From positions 186,001-250,000 of the forward strand of contig NZ_FOSV01000002.1 in assembly GCF_900114375.1 (NCBI RefSeq): DNA of 64,000 nt. The letters run 5' to 3'. This DNA comes from Methylorubrum salsuginis. Lineage in GTDB: Bacteria; Pseudomonadota; Alphaproteobacteria; Rhizobiales; Beijerinckiaceae. The notes under the pieces are model-generated. The model did no database searches. It saw nothing but the letters and a program-made list of their open reading frames with translations, and was not told the origin of the DNA. Below are positions 30,719 through 40,866 of the stretch, one piece after another (the first letter of the stretch is position 1; the number at the start of each line of letters is the position of its first letter). The position numbers and the translations under genes are program-made.

Positions 30719-33397
30719 TCAGGCCGCGGCCAGCGCCTCGGCGATGGCCGCGAGCGCGGCGTCGGCGCCCTTGCCGTCGGGGCCGCCGGCCTGGGCCATG
30801 TCGCGGCGTCCGCCGCCGCCCTTGCCGCCGAGATGGCCCGCGCCCGCCCGCACGAGGCCGACCGCGTCGTAGCGCCCGATCAGGTCCTCGGTGACGCCGA
30901 CGACGAGGCCGGCCTTGCCGTCCGGCGCGACGCCGACGATGGCGACGATCCCCGACCCCAGGCGGGTCTTGCCCTCGTCGGCGAGCCCTTTCAGGTCGCG
31001 CATCTCGACGCCCTCGACCACGCGGGCCATCAGCTTCACGCCGTTGACCTCGCGGGCCTCGTCGCCCCCGCCGGCAGCACCGCCCATGGCGATCTTTTTC
31101 CGCGCATCCGCCAGTTCCTTTTCCAGGCGGCGGCGCTCCTCGATCAACGTCGCGAGGCGGTCCGGCACGTCGGCGACCGGGGCCTTGATCAGGCCGGCGA
31201 GCTGGCTGAGCGTGCGGCTCTCGGCCTGCCGATGGCGGCGGGCCGCGTTTCCGGTCATTGCCTCGATGCGGCGCACGCCGGCACCGACCGCGCTCTCGCC
31301 GAGCACGGTGATCTGGCCGATCTGGCCGAGATGCGACACGTGGGTGCCGCCGCACAGCTCGATCGAGAAGTTCGGCAGGCGCCCGCCCTCGACCTCTAGC
31401 CCATCGTCGTCCACGGGCCGGCCCATGGAGACGACGCGCACCTCGTCGCCGTACTTCTCGCCGAACAGGGCACGCGCCCCGGACTCGATCGCCTCGTCCA
31501 CCGCCATCAGCTTGGTCACGACCGGCGCGTTCTGGAGCAGCACCGCGTTGGCGATGTCTTCCACGCGGGTCAGCTCGGCCTCGTCGATGGGCTTGGGATG
31601 GCTGATGTCGAAGCGCAGGCGCTCGGGCGCCACGAGCGAGCCCTTCTGCGCGACATGGTCGCCCAGCACCTGCCGCAGGGCCTCGTGCAGCAGGTGGGTC
31701 GCCGAGTGGTTGGCGCGGATCGCGGCGCGGCGGGCGTGATCGACCTTCAGCTCGACCGCGGCATCGAGGGCCAGCGTGCCTTCGTCCACGGTCACGTGAT
31801 GGACGAACAGGTCGCCGAGCTTCTTCTCGGTGCCGGTCACGCGCGCCTTGAGGCCGGGGCCGGCGATGCTGCCGGTGTCGCCGACCTGACCGCCGGACTC
31901 GCCGTAGAACGGCGTCTGGTTGACGACGACGAGGCCGCTCTCGCCGGCCTTGAGCGCCTCGACCTCGGCGCCCTCGCGCAGAACCGCGCCGACCACGGCT
32001 TCCGCGACTTCGGAATCGTAGCCTAAAAACTCGGTGGCGCCGGTGCGCTCCTTGATGCCGAACCAGACCGTCTCGGTCGCGGCCTCGCCCGAGCCCTGCC
32101 ACGCGGCGCGCGCGGCCTGCTTCTGGCGCTGCATCGCGGCGGAGAACGCCTCCGTGTCGACGCCGATGCCGCGGGACTTGAGCGCATCCTGCGTCAGGTC
32201 GAGGGGGAAGCCGTAGGTGTCGTAGAGGGTGAAGGCGGTCTCGCCCGAGAGATTCTGCCCATCGCCGAGATCGCGGGTCTCGGCGTCGAGAATGGCGAGG
32301 CCCCGCTCCAGAGTCTTGCGGAAGCGTCCCTCCTCCAGCCGCAGGGTCTCCGAGATGAGAGCCTCGTTGCGGGTGAGTTCGGGGAAGGCCTGACCCATCT
32401 CGCGCATCAGCGCGGGCACGAGGCGATACATCACCGGCTCGCGGGCGCCGAGCAGTTCGAGATGGCGCATGGCCCGCCGCATGATCCGGCGCAGCACGTA
32501 GCCGCGGCCCTCGTTCGAGGGCAGCACGCCATCGGCGATGAGGAACGAGGTCGAGCGCAGGTGGTCGGCGATCACCCGGTAGGAGGCGCGCGTCGCGGGC
32601 TCCGGCGCCTTCGACACCGCATGCGCCACCGCATCGATCAGCGCACGGAACAGGTCGGTGTCGTAGTTGGAATGCACCCCCTGGAGGATCGCGGCCATGC
32701 GCTCAAGGCCCATGCCGGTGTCGATCGAGGGCCGCGGCAGCGGATTGCGCACGCCCGGCTCGATCTGCTCGTATTGCATGAACACGAGGTTCCAGAATTC
32801 GAGGAAGCGGTCGCCGTCCTCGTCCGGGGAGCCGGGCGGGCCGCCCTGCAGCGCCGGGCCCTGGTCGATGAAGATCTCGGAGCACGGGCCGCAGGGGCCG
32901 GTGTCACCCATCTGCCAGAAATTGTCCGAGGTGCCGATGCGGATGATCTTTTCGTCGCCGAACCCGGCGATTTTTTTCCACAGACCAGCGGCTTCGTCAT
33001 CGTCGGCGTAGACCGTGACGAGCAGCTTTTCCGGCGAGAGGCCGAACTCCTTGGTGATGAGTTTCCACGCCAGCTCGATCGCGTCGGCCTTGAAATAATC
33101 GCCGAACGAGAAGTTGCCGAGCATCTCGAAGAAGGTGTGGTGCCGGGCGGTGTAGCCGACGTTGTCCAAATCGTTGTGCTTGCCGCCGGCCCGGACGCAC
33201 TTTTGCGAGGAGGTCGCCTTCACGTAGGGGCGCTTCTCGACGCCCGTGAACACGTTCTTGAACTGCACCATGCCGGCGTTCGTGAACATCAGCGTCGGAT
33301 CGTTCTTCGGAACGAGCGAGGACGACGGCACCACCGCGTGCCCGGCATCCCGGAAGTAGTCCAGGAAGGTCGATCGGATCTCGTTGACGCCGCTCAT
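30719..33397 (-). CDS. alaS: Alanyl-tRNA synthetase
   Basis: An 892-residue class II synthetase. The catalytic core begins [14 protein letters not shown] with motif 2/3 segments [13 protein letters not shown] and [19 protein letters not shown]. The editing domain has [12 protein letters not shown] and the zinc Cys/His motif [15 protein letters not shown]. The C-terminal glycine-rich C-Ala domain ends [16 protein letters not shown]. It charges tRNA-Ala and clears mischarged Ser/Gly. ATG at 33397 is supported by homology. Confidence 0.97.
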   Translation of the reverse strand: MSGVNEIRSTFLDYFRDAGHAVVPSSSLVPKNDPTLMFTNAGMVQFKNVFTGVEKRPYVKATSSQKCVRAGGKHNDLDNVGYTARHHTFFEMLGNFSFGDYFKADAIELAWKLITKEFGLSPEKLLVTVYADDDEAAGLWKKIAGFGDEKIIRIGTSDNFWQMGDTGPCGPCSEIFIDQGPALQGGPPGSPDEDGDRFLEFWNLVFMQYEQIEPGVRNPLPRPSIDTGMGLERMAAILQGVHSNYDTDLFRALIDAVAHAVSKAPEPATRASYRVIADHLRSTSFLIADGVLPSNEGRGYVLRRIMRRAMRHLELLGAREPVMYRLVPALMREMGQAFPELTRNEALISETLRLEEGRFRKTLERGLAILDAETRDLGDGQNLSGETAFTLYDTYGFPLDLTQDALKSRGIGVDTEAFSAAMQRQKQAARAAWQGSGEAATETVWFGIKERTGATEFLGYDSEVAEAVVGAVLREGAEVEALKAGESGLVVVNQTPFYGESGGQVGDTGSIAGPGLKARVTGTEKKLGDLFVHHVTVDEGTLALDAAVELKVDHARRAAIRANHSATHLLHEALRQVLGDHVAQKGSLVAPERLRFDISHPKPIDEAELTRVEDIANAVLLQNAPVVTKLMAVDEAIESGARALFGEKYGDEVRVVSMGRPVDDDGLEVEGGRLPNFSIELCGGTHVSHLGQIGQITVLGESAVGAGVRRIEAMTGNAARRHRQAESRTLSQLAGLIKAPVADVPDRLATLIEERRRLEKELADARKKIAMGGAAGGGDEAREVNGVKLMARVVEGVEMRDLKGLADEGKTRLGSGIVAIVGVAPDGKAGLVVGVTEDLIGRYDAVGLVRAGAGHLGGKGGGGRRDMAQAGGPDGKGADAALAAIAEALAAA

Positions 33398-33487
33398 CGG
33401 ATAGGCTCGGGAATCAAGTCGCGTCGGGAGGCCGGCTCGGGCGAGCGCGGCCGCATCCGGCCCTCATACGGGCCGATGCCGTGCGAG

Positions 33488-34222
33488 TCACGTCGGCACG
33501 TCCTGCGGAGATGCAAGCGACGGGGCGCACTCCGCTTCGAGTTCGGCGAGATAGCCGCGCAGCAGCGTGGCCCGCCGCGGCCGGAAGCTCGTGCCCGTCG
33601 CCGCCGCCGCGCGGATGCGGTCGATCCGGAACATCCGGTAGGCGCTGCGCAAGCCGCACCACGCCAGCAGCGTCATCTTGCTGTCGAGGTAGACGATGGA
33701 GAGCGGCAGGATGGTCCGCTCGGAGAGCGTCCCGTCCTTGTCGGAATAGTGGAGGGCGAGCGCCTCCTCGCGCCAGCATCCGCCCCGGATCGTCTCCATC
33801 AGCGTCTCCATGCCGGGCATCGTGGGAAAGCGCGCCTGGAAACGGCGGACGCGGGAGGCCGCATGGAGCAGGTGTTGCTCGGCCCGATCCGGCAGGGTCG
33901 CGGCGACCTTGGCGAGCACCGAGGCCGCCGCTTGCGCCAGCGCCGGGTCGCCCATCTGGCGCACTTCGGACAGGCCCAGCACCAGGGCCTCGATCTCGAT
34001 CCGTTCGAAGGTCTGGGGCGGCAGGGCCACGTCCTCGATCAGGCGGTAGCCGTAGCCGCGCTCGCCCTCGATCCGGGCGCCGGCGGCGCGCAGCGCGTCG
34101 ATGTCGCGATAGAGCGAGCGCAGCGAGACGCCGGTCTCCTCGGCGAGCCGCGCGGCCGTGACGGGCGCGGGCAAGACGCGCATGGCGTGGAGGAGGCGGA
34201 ACAGACGGTCGGTGCGGGCCAT
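33488..34222 (-). CDS. HTH/WYL-domain transcriptional regulator (YafY-like)
   Basis: A 244-residue regulator. The N-terminal winged helix is ARTDRLFRLLHAMRVLPAPV then TAARLAEETGVSLRSLYRDI; the WYL-type ligand domain spans about 135-210 (LALHYSDKDGTLSERTILPL, then LAWCGLRSAYRMFRIDRI). It is divergent from the GST gene, 75 bp away, and is its likely regulator. Ligand unknown. Confidence 0.88.
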   Translation of the reverse strand: MARTDRLFRLLHAMRVLPAPVTAARLAEETGVSLRSLYRDIDALRAAGARIEGERGYGYRLIEDVALPPQTFERIEIEALVLGLSEVRQMGDPALAQAAASVLAKVAATLPDRAEQHLLHAASRVRRFQARFPTMPGMETLMETIRGGCWREEALALHYSDKDGTLSERTILPLSIVYLDSKMTLLAWCGLRSAYRMFRIDRIRAAAATGTSFRPRRATLLRGYLAELEAECAPSLASPQDVPT

Positions 34223-34297
34223 CGGGCAGCTGACGGAAACTGGCAGGTGGGGTGGGCTACATCACGACGCGCCGAACGGCCAAGCAGGAGCCCTCCG

Positions 34298-34897
34298 ATG
34301 ATCACGCTCTACCACTCGCCCAACAGCCGCTCGACCCGGATCGCCGGCCTGCTGAAGGAGCTCGACGCCCTGGACCGGGTCGCCATCGAGGTCGTCACGA
34401 TCCAGCGGGAGGACGGCAGCGGCGCGCGCGATCCGCGCAACCCCCACCCGGACGGGAAGGTGCCCCTCCTCGTGCACGACGGCAACCTGATCTGGGAATC
34501 GAGCGCGATCATCCAGTATCTCGCCGAGCTGTTTCCCGAGGCGGGGCTGAACGTGCCGGTCGGCGATCCGCGCCGGGGCGCCTACCTGAGCTGGCTCGCG
34601 TGGTATGCCGGCGTGGTGGAGCCGGTGCTGGTGCTGCAATTCCTCGGCATCGACCATCCGGGGATCGCCAAGACGTTTCGGACCCACGACGACCTCAAGG
34701 CCCGGCTCGCCGCGGCGCTGAGCGACCGGCCCTATCTGCTCGGCGACCGATACACCGCCGCCGACCTCCTGCTGCACTCGCCCTATGCGTGGTTCGGCAA
34801 GCCCGGCGTGCCGGAGATCGATGCCTGGGTCGAGCGCTGCATGGACCGGCCGGGCGCGCGCTTCGCGGCCGAGTTCGACGCGAAGCACGGCGCCTGA
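34298..34897 (+). CDS. Glutathione S-transferase family protein
   Basis: A 199-residue GST. The thioredoxin-like N-terminal domain starts MITLYHSPNSRSTRIAGLL and continues with GKVPLLVHDGNLIWESSAII; the helical C-terminal domain contains YLLGDRYTAADLLLHSPYAW. It conjugates glutathione to electrophiles or has peroxidase activity; class is unassigned. AGGAG lies 9 bp upstream of the ATG. Divergent from the WYL regulator. Confidence 0.92.
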   Translation: MITLYHSPNSRSTRIAGLLKELDALDRVAIEVVTIQREDGSGARDPRNPHPDGKVPLLVHDGNLIWESSAIIQYLAELFPEAGLNVPVGDPRRGAYLSWLAWYAGVVEPVLVLQFLGIDHPGIAKTFRTHDDLKARLAAALSDRPYLLGDRYTAADLLLHSPYAWFGKPGVPEIDAWVERCMDRPGARFAAEFDAKHGA

Positions 34898-34957
34898 GAC
34901 CAATCGGCGATGATCCTGACGCATCGCCGATTGCCCCCGCGAGGGCGGGGCGGCCGC
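34898..34957 (-). repeat. Dispersed palindromic repeat family 2, truncated copy C
   Basis: Starts right after the GST stop codon as CCAATCGGCGATGATCCTGA then CGCATCGCCGATTG and CCCCCGCGAGGGCGGGGCGG. This is the inverse of the 3' half of copies A (13767) and B (37137). The ATCGGCGATG/CATCGCCGAT hairpin lies between convergent genes and could serve as a shared terminator. Confidence 0.65.
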
Positions 34958-34959
34958 CC

Positions 34960-36486
34960 TCAGTAGTTGACCTGCAACTGCGCCCGGAACAGGTCGCCCT
35001 CGGCCCGGCCGAGGCGACGCTCGTCGGCCTCGCGGCGGTTCATGCGGGCATAGGCCAGGGTGATCTCGATCGGCTTGATCGGCTGGAACTCGATGCCGAC
35101 CTCGACCTCGTCGGTGTCCAGCGCCGGCGCGTTGGTGCCGACCTTCCAGCCGCCGCGATAGGTCTGCCAGCGGGCATAGGGCATGAACGGCCCGACCCAG
35201 GAATGGTCGACCTTGTACATCGCCTGGACGTAGCCGCCCTCCAGCGGCTTCGTCGTGATCGCCTGGGCGACGGGGTCGAATTCCGGGCCGCGGCCCCAGT
35301 TCCACTCGGCCTGGAGGCCGAAGGGCTGGGGATAGAGGATCGCGTGCAGGCCGACGCGGGCGTCGTCGAAGCTCGTCGCGGTGACGCCGCCCGCGCGGGT
35401 CTCAGGGTTGAACCGGTTGTGATAGGCCGAGGCGCCGACCTCGAGCACCTGATCCTTGAAGGCCGAGCCCAGGCCGTCGAGCGCGAACGGCCACGTCACC
35501 ATGCCGGCGACCATCACGCCGTTGTTGCGCTCGATCCGGTTGATGGTCTGGCCGTTGTAGACGCCGAGGCCGAACGCCCCGTAATTGCCGAACAGCTTCT
35601 GGCCGCCCTTGGCCAGCCGATCCCAGATCCGCTGCACGTGCCACGGCGTGAAGTAGTAGGTGATGCCGATGTCGCGCTCGCCCGGGATGCCGCTGTTGAT
35701 CGCGTCCGAGCGGTCGAGCGTCAGGCGGTTCTGCGAGGATTGCAGGTTCTCCCAGCCATAGGGCACCTTCTGCTGGCCGAAGCGCAGCTTGGAGCGCCGC
35801 TCCTCGTCGAGGAAGACGTCGGCGAAGGCGTCTCGCAGCTGCGCGAAGTGCTGGCGCGGCTCGGGGCCGGCCTGATTGTTCACGCTCACGGCGAAGTCGG
35901 GCTGGATGTAGAGGAACACCCGCTCGTGGATGTCGCCCTGGATGACGAGGCGGACACGGCGGAAGGTGAAGTTGTTGGCCTGGGTGATGCCGCCGTCGTG
36001 GACCGAGCGCAGGCGCGAGACGCCCGCCGGCGCGGTGTCGTCGCCGGACAGGAACTCGTTGACGCGCAGCTGCGTGTAGCCGCGCAGCGACAGCCGCTCG
36101 AACCAGGTCTTCGGACGCTTCGGCTTGTCCGGATCGTCCGCCAACAATTCGGGCGCGGGCGGCAGCAGGGCCCGCCACCACACGTCCGGCTCGTCCGCGA
36201 CGGCGGCCTGACGGGTGTTCAGCGGCGGGTTGACCGCCGATTCCACCGGCCGGCCCGCCGCCGGCAGGGTGCCGGCATCGCTGCGCACGGCGATGCGGGC
36301 GGGCTTTGGCTTCGGGGCGGCCCCGCCCGGACGGCGTGCCTCGCGCTCGGCGGACTGCGCCCGGATCATCGCCTTCAGCTCGTCGATCTGCCGCTGCAGC
36401 TCGGCCACCGTCTGGGCCTCGGCCGGTGCGAGCGGCAGCATCAGCGCCCCCAGTCCCAGCTTCGTCGCAAGGAGATGTCGCTTCAT
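34960..36486 (-). CDS. Phosphate-selective porin (OprO/OprP-like)
   Basis: A 508-residue outer-membrane protein. A signal peptide (MKRHLLATKLGLGALMLPLA) is followed by a coiled-coil-like segment AELQRQIDELKAMIRAQSAE and a Pro-rich linker. The beta-barrel part, from about residue 130 to the terminal aromatic residue (QVNY), matches the OprO/OprP family: ERLSLRGYTQLRVNEF, FTFRRVRLVIQGDIHERVFL, KLRFGQQKVPYGWENLQSSQ. It probably passes phosphate or other anions. Convergent with the GST gene. Confidence 0.84.
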   Translation of the reverse strand: MKRHLLATKLGLGALMLPLAPAEAQTVAELQRQIDELKAMIRAQSAEREARRPGGAAPKPKPARIAVRSDAGTLPAAGRPVESAVNPPLNTRQAAVADEPDVWWRALLPPAPELLADDPDKPKRPKTWFERLSLRGYTQLRVNEFLSGDDTAPAGVSRLRSVHDGGITQANNFTFRRVRLVIQGDIHERVFLYIQPDFAVSVNNQAGPEPRQHFAQLRDAFADVFLDEERRSKLRFGQQKVPYGWENLQSSQNRLTLDRSDAINSGIPGERDIGITYYFTPWHVQRIWDRLAKGGQKLFGNYGAFGLGVYNGQTINRIERNNGVMVAGMVTWPFALDGLGSAFKDQVLEVGASAYHNRFNPETRAGGVTATSFDDARVGLHAILYPQPFGLQAEWNWGRGPEFDPVAQAITTKPLEGGYVQAMYKVDHSWVGPFMPYARWQTYRGGWKVGTNAPALDTDEVEVGIEFQPIKPIEITLAYARMNRREADERRLGRAEGDLFRAQLQVNY

Positions 36487-36787
36487 CGCTCGGCTTTCCC
36501 AGGCCGCGCGGCATCCGACGCCACGGAGTATTCCCGTAACGGCCGCGCTTCATCCGGCGCGCCGATAGCATTCGGATAATGAGCGAGAAAGGTTTCGGAG
36601 AACAAAAACTAAGAAAATCGACGTCATAATAAGTATACATACTTTATTTCGATAATAATCCCGGAAATGTCGGAAAAATAGCGTCATAAAACCTTCATGC
36701 GGTGGCGATCGACGGAGGATGGCGTCCACCCGGGGCGCGGCGCACGCCGCCATCGACGCGGCGAGGCCAGGGGCCTATCACGGCGCC
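36487..36787. other. AT-rich divergent promoter region
   Basis: 301 bp between the porin and DUF1491 genes, markedly AT-rich at 36580-36690. It has an AAGTAT-AC-ATACTT inverted repeat at 36631-36644 and a Pho-box-like GCGTCATAAAACCTTCAT at 36681-36698 (13 of 18 positions match CTGTCATAAATCTGTCAT). No gene was found in it. Confidence 0.45.
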
Positions 36788-37129
36788 ATGACGCGCCTGC
36801 GCTCCGATTTCTGGGTCTCGGCCCATCTGCGCCGCCTGAACGACGCGGGCGTCCCGGCGGTGCTGCGGCGGCGGGGTTCGGCGGAGGCGGGGGCGATCTT
36901 CGTGAAAGTGGACCGGCTCGACGGCAGCGCCGACCTGTTCGGCCCGGCCCCGCAAGCTCTCTTCGACGCCGAGGACAGCGGCGAGCGTCGCTTCAGCCGG
37001 CTGATGGCGGCCTTGCCGTCCTACGAGGTCGAGGAGCGGCTGACGCGTGAAATGCGCTTCGATTCCGATCTCTGGATCGTCGAGATCGACGACGCGCAGG
37101 ACCGCCACGCGCTCCCGCTCGCCGAGTGA
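36788..37129 (+). CDS. DUF1491 family protein
   Basis: A 113-residue protein starting MTRLRSDFWVSAHLRRLNDA. DUF1491 hallmarks are RRRGSAEAGAIFVKVDRLDG and DSDLWIVEIDDAQDR. Function unknown; the family is confined to alphaproteobacteria. The ATG at 36788 matches the family start. Confidence 0.84.
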   Translation: MTRLRSDFWVSAHLRRLNDAGVPAVLRRRGSAEAGAIFVKVDRLDGSADLFGPAPQALFDAEDSGERRFSRLMAALPSYEVEERLTREMRFDSDLWIVEIDDAQDRHALPLAE

Positions 37130-37136
37130 GGCTTAT

Positions 37137-37250
37137 ACCGAGCGGCCCGGAACCGGACCGATGGTCCTGTTCGGTGCGTTAGGCGGACGCACGCCGCCCC
37201 GCCGTTGCGGGGGCCATCGGCGATGCGTTAGAATCATCGCCGATGGGTAT
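37137..37250 (+). repeat. Dispersed palindromic repeat family 2, copy B
   Basis: Aligns with copy A from ACCGAGCGGC through GGAACCGGACCGATGGTCC and GGCGGACGC to the ATCGGCGATG / CATCGCCGAT hairpin. It fills the space between the convergent DUF1491 and DUF2336 genes. Confidence 0.72.
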
Positions 37251-37256
37251 CGGGGC

Positions 37257-38243
37257 TCAGTTCGTGCGGCGCAGGCGCGAGGGGAGGGCGGGGCGCAAGG
37301 CAGCGGCGGCGCGGGGCTTGGCGGTTTCCGGGCCGTGGAAGGGTCTGTGCTCCGTCGTGCCGGCCCGTTCCAGCACGGGGGCGCCGAGGATCGCCACCAG
37401 CAGGTCGCGGGCGCCGGCCCGGCTGGTCTCGCGAAACAGCGTCACGAGGGAAAAGACGCGATCGACCGAGCGCGCCACGGCGTCGTTGAGGGTGAGGAAC
37501 ACGAACACCGCCTCGCCCTCGCGCAGATCCGCGGCGCGGAGCGCCAGCGTCAGCAAGTCGTAGCGGGAGGCCGGATCGGGGGCGGCGCTCAGATAGTCCT
37601 GCGGCAGGCCGAGCCCCTCGCCCAACGTCGCGAGGAAGCCCGGCACGTCGCGGGCGTGGGAGCGCTCGACCAGGGCCGAGGCGAGGGCGCGGGGTGCGGC
37701 GGGGCAGGGGCGCAGGGCCGCGGTGGCTTCCACCGCCTCGCCGATCGCGCGGCGCGCCTCCGTGTCAGCATGCAGCCAGAGCGGAGCGAGGTCGGCGGCG
37801 GGGATATCGGGGCGGGCGAGGAGGATGCGGGCGAGGTCCGCGTCGCGCCGGGCGCGGGCGAGCAGCCGCTCCAGCGCCCGCAATCCGATCAGAACGCCCG
37901 GATTCTCGGCGAGTTGCCGGTCGGCCTCCGCCTGATCCGGGGCCGGGCGCGGCGGGGCGACGTCGAGGCCGCGGGCTCGAAGCGCGGCGCGCACCGCCTC
38001 GGGCAGGTCGGGGCAGCCGCCGAGCTTGTCCGCGACGATTCCCGCAGTCGCCTCGTCCACCGTCGGGATCAGGCCCGCCGCGAGCGATTCGAAGGCGTGG
38101 ATCATCGCCCGGTCACGGTTGGGCGCGGCGACGAACATGTCGGTCTGCACCCGCAGGATCACGGGCTTGAGGTCGAGCGCGGGATCGCGCGACAGCTCGA
38201 TGAGACCGGACAGGTCCGGCACGGCGGAGACCGATGCGGGCAT
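37257..38243 (-). CDS. DUF2336 family protein
   Basis: A 328-residue largely helical, Ala/Arg-rich protein fitting the DUF2336 family: FVLTLNDAVARSVDRVF-type segments, ARILLARPDIPAADLAPLW, and LPEAVRAALRARGLDV. Function unknown; DUF2336 proteins resemble helical-repeat (HEAT-like) folds. No nearby gene indicates its role. Confidence 0.72.
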   Translation of the reverse strand: MPASVSAVPDLSGLIELSRDPALDLKPVILRVQTDMFVAAPNRDRAMIHAFESLAAGLIPTVDEATAGIVADKLGGCPDLPEAVRAALRARGLDVAPPRPAPDQAEADRQLAENPGVLIGLRALERLLARARRDADLARILLARPDIPAADLAPLWLHADTEARRAIGEAVEATAALRPCPAAPRALASALVERSHARDVPGFLATLGEGLGLPQDYLSAAPDPASRYDLLTLALRAADLREGEAVFVFLTLNDAVARSVDRVFSLVTLFRETSRAGARDLLVAILGAPVLERAGTTEHRPFHGPETAKPRAAAALRPALPSRLRRTN

Positions 38244-38351
38244 GGCACTTCGTTGACGCGGAACGCTACTGGATCCGAGTAGAGCGGTTCTGCGTGAATC
38301 GACCTTTAAGGGCTGTGCCGTCCGCCTGTCCCGTAGCGGGGAGCGTCGGCC

Positions 38352-39146
38352 TCAGCCGTCGCTCAGCTCCACCGTGACCGGCACGTGGTCGGAGGGCTTT
38401 TCGAGGCCGCGCAGGTGGCGCTGGACCGAGGCCGAGACGAGGCGGTCGGCGGCCTGGGGCGAGAGCAGCAGGTGATCGATGCGGATGCCTTGGTTCCGCG
38501 GCCAGCAGCCGGCCTGATAGTCCCAGAAGGTGTAGAGCCCGGGGCTCGGGTCGCAGGCGCGCAGCGCCTCTGTGAAGCCCTCCGCCAGCAGCGCCCGGAA
38601 GGCCTTTCGGGTCTCGGGCAGGAACAGGGCGTCCTGGGTCCAGGCGGCCGGATCGGCGGCGTCCATGGGCTCGGGGATCACGTTGTAGTCGCCGGCCAGC
38701 ACCAGGGCGTCCTCGGTCGCCATGAGGGCGCGGGCATGGCGGCGCAGGCGCTCGATGAAGGCGAGCTTGTAATCGTATTTCGGTCCCGGCGCCGGGTTGC
38801 CGTTCGGCAGGTAGATCGAGGCGACCCGCACCGGTGCGACACCGTCCCCGTGCACGAGGGCCTCGATGTAGCGGGCCTGCTCGTCCTGCTCGTCGCCCGG
38901 CAGGCCGCGCAGGAGTTGGGTGTAGGTCAGCGGCTGGCGCACCAGCAGGGCGACGCCGTTATAGGCCTTCTGCCCCAGCGTCTCGACGGCATAGCCCGCC
39001 GCCTCGATCTCGGCGCGGGGCAAGGCGGCGTCCTGGCATTTCAGCTCCTGCAGGCACACCACGTCGGGCCGCGCTTCGTCGAGGAAGCCGAGCAGGTGTC
39101 CGACCCGCTGCTTGATCGAGTTGACGTTCCAGGTGGTGATCCGCAT
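38352..39146 (-). CDS. xth: Exodeoxyribonuclease III
   Basis: A 264-residue EEP-fold AP endonuclease starting MRITTWNVNSIKQRVGHLLG. Catalytic segments are CLQELKCQD (metal Glu), LVLAGDYNVIPEPMD, GLYTFWDYQAGC and RIDHLLLSPQ, then the last His in PSDHVPVTVEL. It cuts at abasic sites and has 3'-5' exonuclease activity. The ATG at 39146 is fixed by homology. Divergent from the ceramidase-like gene. Confidence 0.95.
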   Translation of the reverse strand: MRITTWNVNSIKQRVGHLLGFLDEARPDVVCLQELKCQDAALPRAEIEAAGYAVETLGQKAYNGVALLVRQPLTYTQLLRGLPGDEQDEQARYIEALVHGDGVAPVRVASIYLPNGNPAPGPKYDYKLAFIERLRRHARALMATEDALVLAGDYNVIPEPMDAADPAAWTQDALFLPETRKAFRALLAEGFTEALRACDPSPGLYTFWDYQAGCWPRNQGIRIDHLLLSPQAADRLVSASVQRHLRGLEKPSDHVPVTVELSDG

Positions 39147-39337
39147 GGGGCGAAGGCTCGATCGGCGGGGCCGGGAGCCGTCGTCATCGGGCCTTCGCGG
39201 TCCGCTGGCAAGGCGATCGGTGAGGAAGGCGATCGCCGGCACCGGCAGACACGGACGACCTCTCGGATCGTGCGGCGGCTGCGCGGGGCGAGAAGCCTGA
39301 ACCCGCGGGCGCCGACGTTGGAGGCTCGACGAAAGAA

Positions 39338-40000
39338 ATGAATCCCTCCTGGTTCGAGCCGGTACGGGCCTATTGCGAGCGGACCGACGCGGCGTTCTGG
39401 TCCGAGCCGGTGAATGCCGTGACCAACGCCGCCTTCCTGGTCGCCGCGTTGGCCGCGGCGCTCACGGCGCGGGGCGACCGGCCGGTGCTGGCGCTCTCCG
39501 GCGTGGTGGGCGTGGTCGGGATCGGCTCGTTCCTGTTCCACACGCTGGCCAACCGCTGGTCGATGCTCGCCGACGTGATCCCGATCGCGCTGTTCATCCA
39601 CGGCTATTTCGGACTCGCACTCGCCCGCTTCTTCGGCCTCCCGGTCCGGGGCGCGGTGCTCGGGACGCTCGCCTTCGCCGGCCTCGGCTTCGGGCTGTCG
39701 CCGGCGCTGGACGCGTTGACCGGCCGGGACGTCGCGGCGCTCACCAACGGCTCGGCCGATTACGGGCCCGCATTGCTGGCGCTGCTCGGCGTCGGCCTCG
39801 CGCTGCGGAGGCGCGTCCCCTGGGCCGGCCGCTCGATCCTCGCGACGGGAGGCGTCTTCCTCGCCTCGCTTGCCTTCCGCACGCTGGATGCGCGGGTCTG
39901 CGCCGCCTTGCCGCTCGGGACGCACTTCCTCTGGCACGCCCTCAACGCCCTGGTTCTGTACCGCCTGCTCGCCGCCGCGGCCCTATTTGGGCGAAGATGA
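39338..40000 (+). CDS. Ceramidase-family membrane protein
   Basis: A 220-residue protein with about seven transmembrane helices, matching alkaline ceramidases (PF05875-type). Conserved features are YCERTDAAFWSEPVNAVTNA, GIGSFLFHTLANRWSMLADV (His and Asp metal ligands) and GTHFLWHALNALVLYRLL (two more His). It would hydrolyse ceramide or a related lipid amide in the inner membrane, or belong to the wider CREST hydrolase group. Substrate unknown. Confidence 0.85.
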   Translation: MNPSWFEPVRAYCERTDAAFWSEPVNAVTNAAFLVAALAAALTARGDRPVLALSGVVGVVGIGSFLFHTLANRWSMLADVIPIALFIHGYFGLALARFFGLPVRGAVLGTLAFAGLGFGLSPALDALTGRDVAALTNGSADYGPALLALLGVGLALRRRVPWAGRSILATGGVFLASLAFRTLDARVCAALPLGTHFLWHALNALVLYRLLAAAALFGRR

Positions 40001-40120
40001 CGGGCGATCCCGGCATCCTCAGATTCGCCGCTTTCTTCGGGCTTCTCCGCCGCGGCGTCCCGTCTCCCGCCCGTTCGGGCGCGGGCGAGCCGTGTTTGCG
40101 ACCGGCGGGGTCTGACAACC

Positions 40121-40777
40121 GTGATCCGCTTCGATAACGTCTCGAAATTCTATTCCGTCTACGGCAAGCGACGCGTCATCCTCGACCGGGTGAATTTTAC
40201 CCTGAGGCCGGACATCAACTACGGCGTCATGGGGATCAACGGCGCAGGCAAGTCGACGACCCTGCGCCTGCTCGCGGGCGTCGAGGAGCCGAGTCGCGGT
40301 CGCATCACCCGTAGTGGATTACGGGTGTCCTGGCCGATCGGCTTCTCGGGCGGCTTCAACTCGAAGATGACGGGCCGCGACAACGTCATCTTCGTCTCGC
40401 GCATCCACGGCGAGGATCCGCGCAAGGTGCTGGAATTCGTCGAGGACTTCGCCGAACTGGGCAGCTACCTCAACATGCCGGTTCATACCTACTCGTCAGG
40501 CATGGGCTCGCGTCTGGCCTTCGGCGTGAGCATGGCGATCCCGTTCGACACCTACCTCATCGACGAGACGCTCGCGGTCGGTGACGCGCGCCTGCAACGG
40601 CGCTGCAAGGAGCTGTTCGACATGCGGCGCCAGACCGCGAACATCATTTTGATCTCGCACTCGATGGAGCAGATCCGGCAGTATTGCAGTCAGGCCATCA
40701 TCCTCGTGAATGGTCAAGCGATCATCTACGACAAGGTCGACGACGCGATTCTGGCCTATCGCCGCCTGAACGGCTGA
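40121..40777 (+). CDS. Polysaccharide export ABC ATPase (KpsT-like)
   Basis: A 218-residue ATP-binding protein with GTG start. Walker A is GINGAGKST, the signature is TYSSGMGSRLAFGVSMA, Walker B is TYLIDETLAVGD, as in KpsT/BexA/Wzt ATPases. It would energise export of a capsular polysaccharide with a KpsM permease. No permease gene is adjacent. The kpsE-like gene follows 90 bp later. Confidence 0.88.
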   Translation: MIRFDNVSKFYSVYGKRRVILDRVNFTLRPDINYGVMGINGAGKSTTLRLLAGVEEPSRGRITRSGLRVSWPIGFSGGFNSKMTGRDNVIFVSRIHGEDPRKVLEFVEDFAELGSYLNMPVHTYSSGMGSRLAFGVSMAIPFDTYLIDETLAVGDARLQRRCKELFDMRRQTANIILISHSMEQIRQYCSQAIILVNGQAIIYDKVDDAILAYRRLNG

Positions 40778-40866
40778 CGGCGGACACGGTTTCGCCGCGT
40801 GCCCGCGCGAAACCGTCTGTGGCGTCGATCCATCGCCAACGCAATCGAGGGCGCAACCGAGGGCGA

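Noticed and set aside
37144..37170. EcfG promoter in repeat copy B (GGAAC near 37149)
   Set aside because: No CGTT at the required spacing; the GGAAC is part of the repeat.
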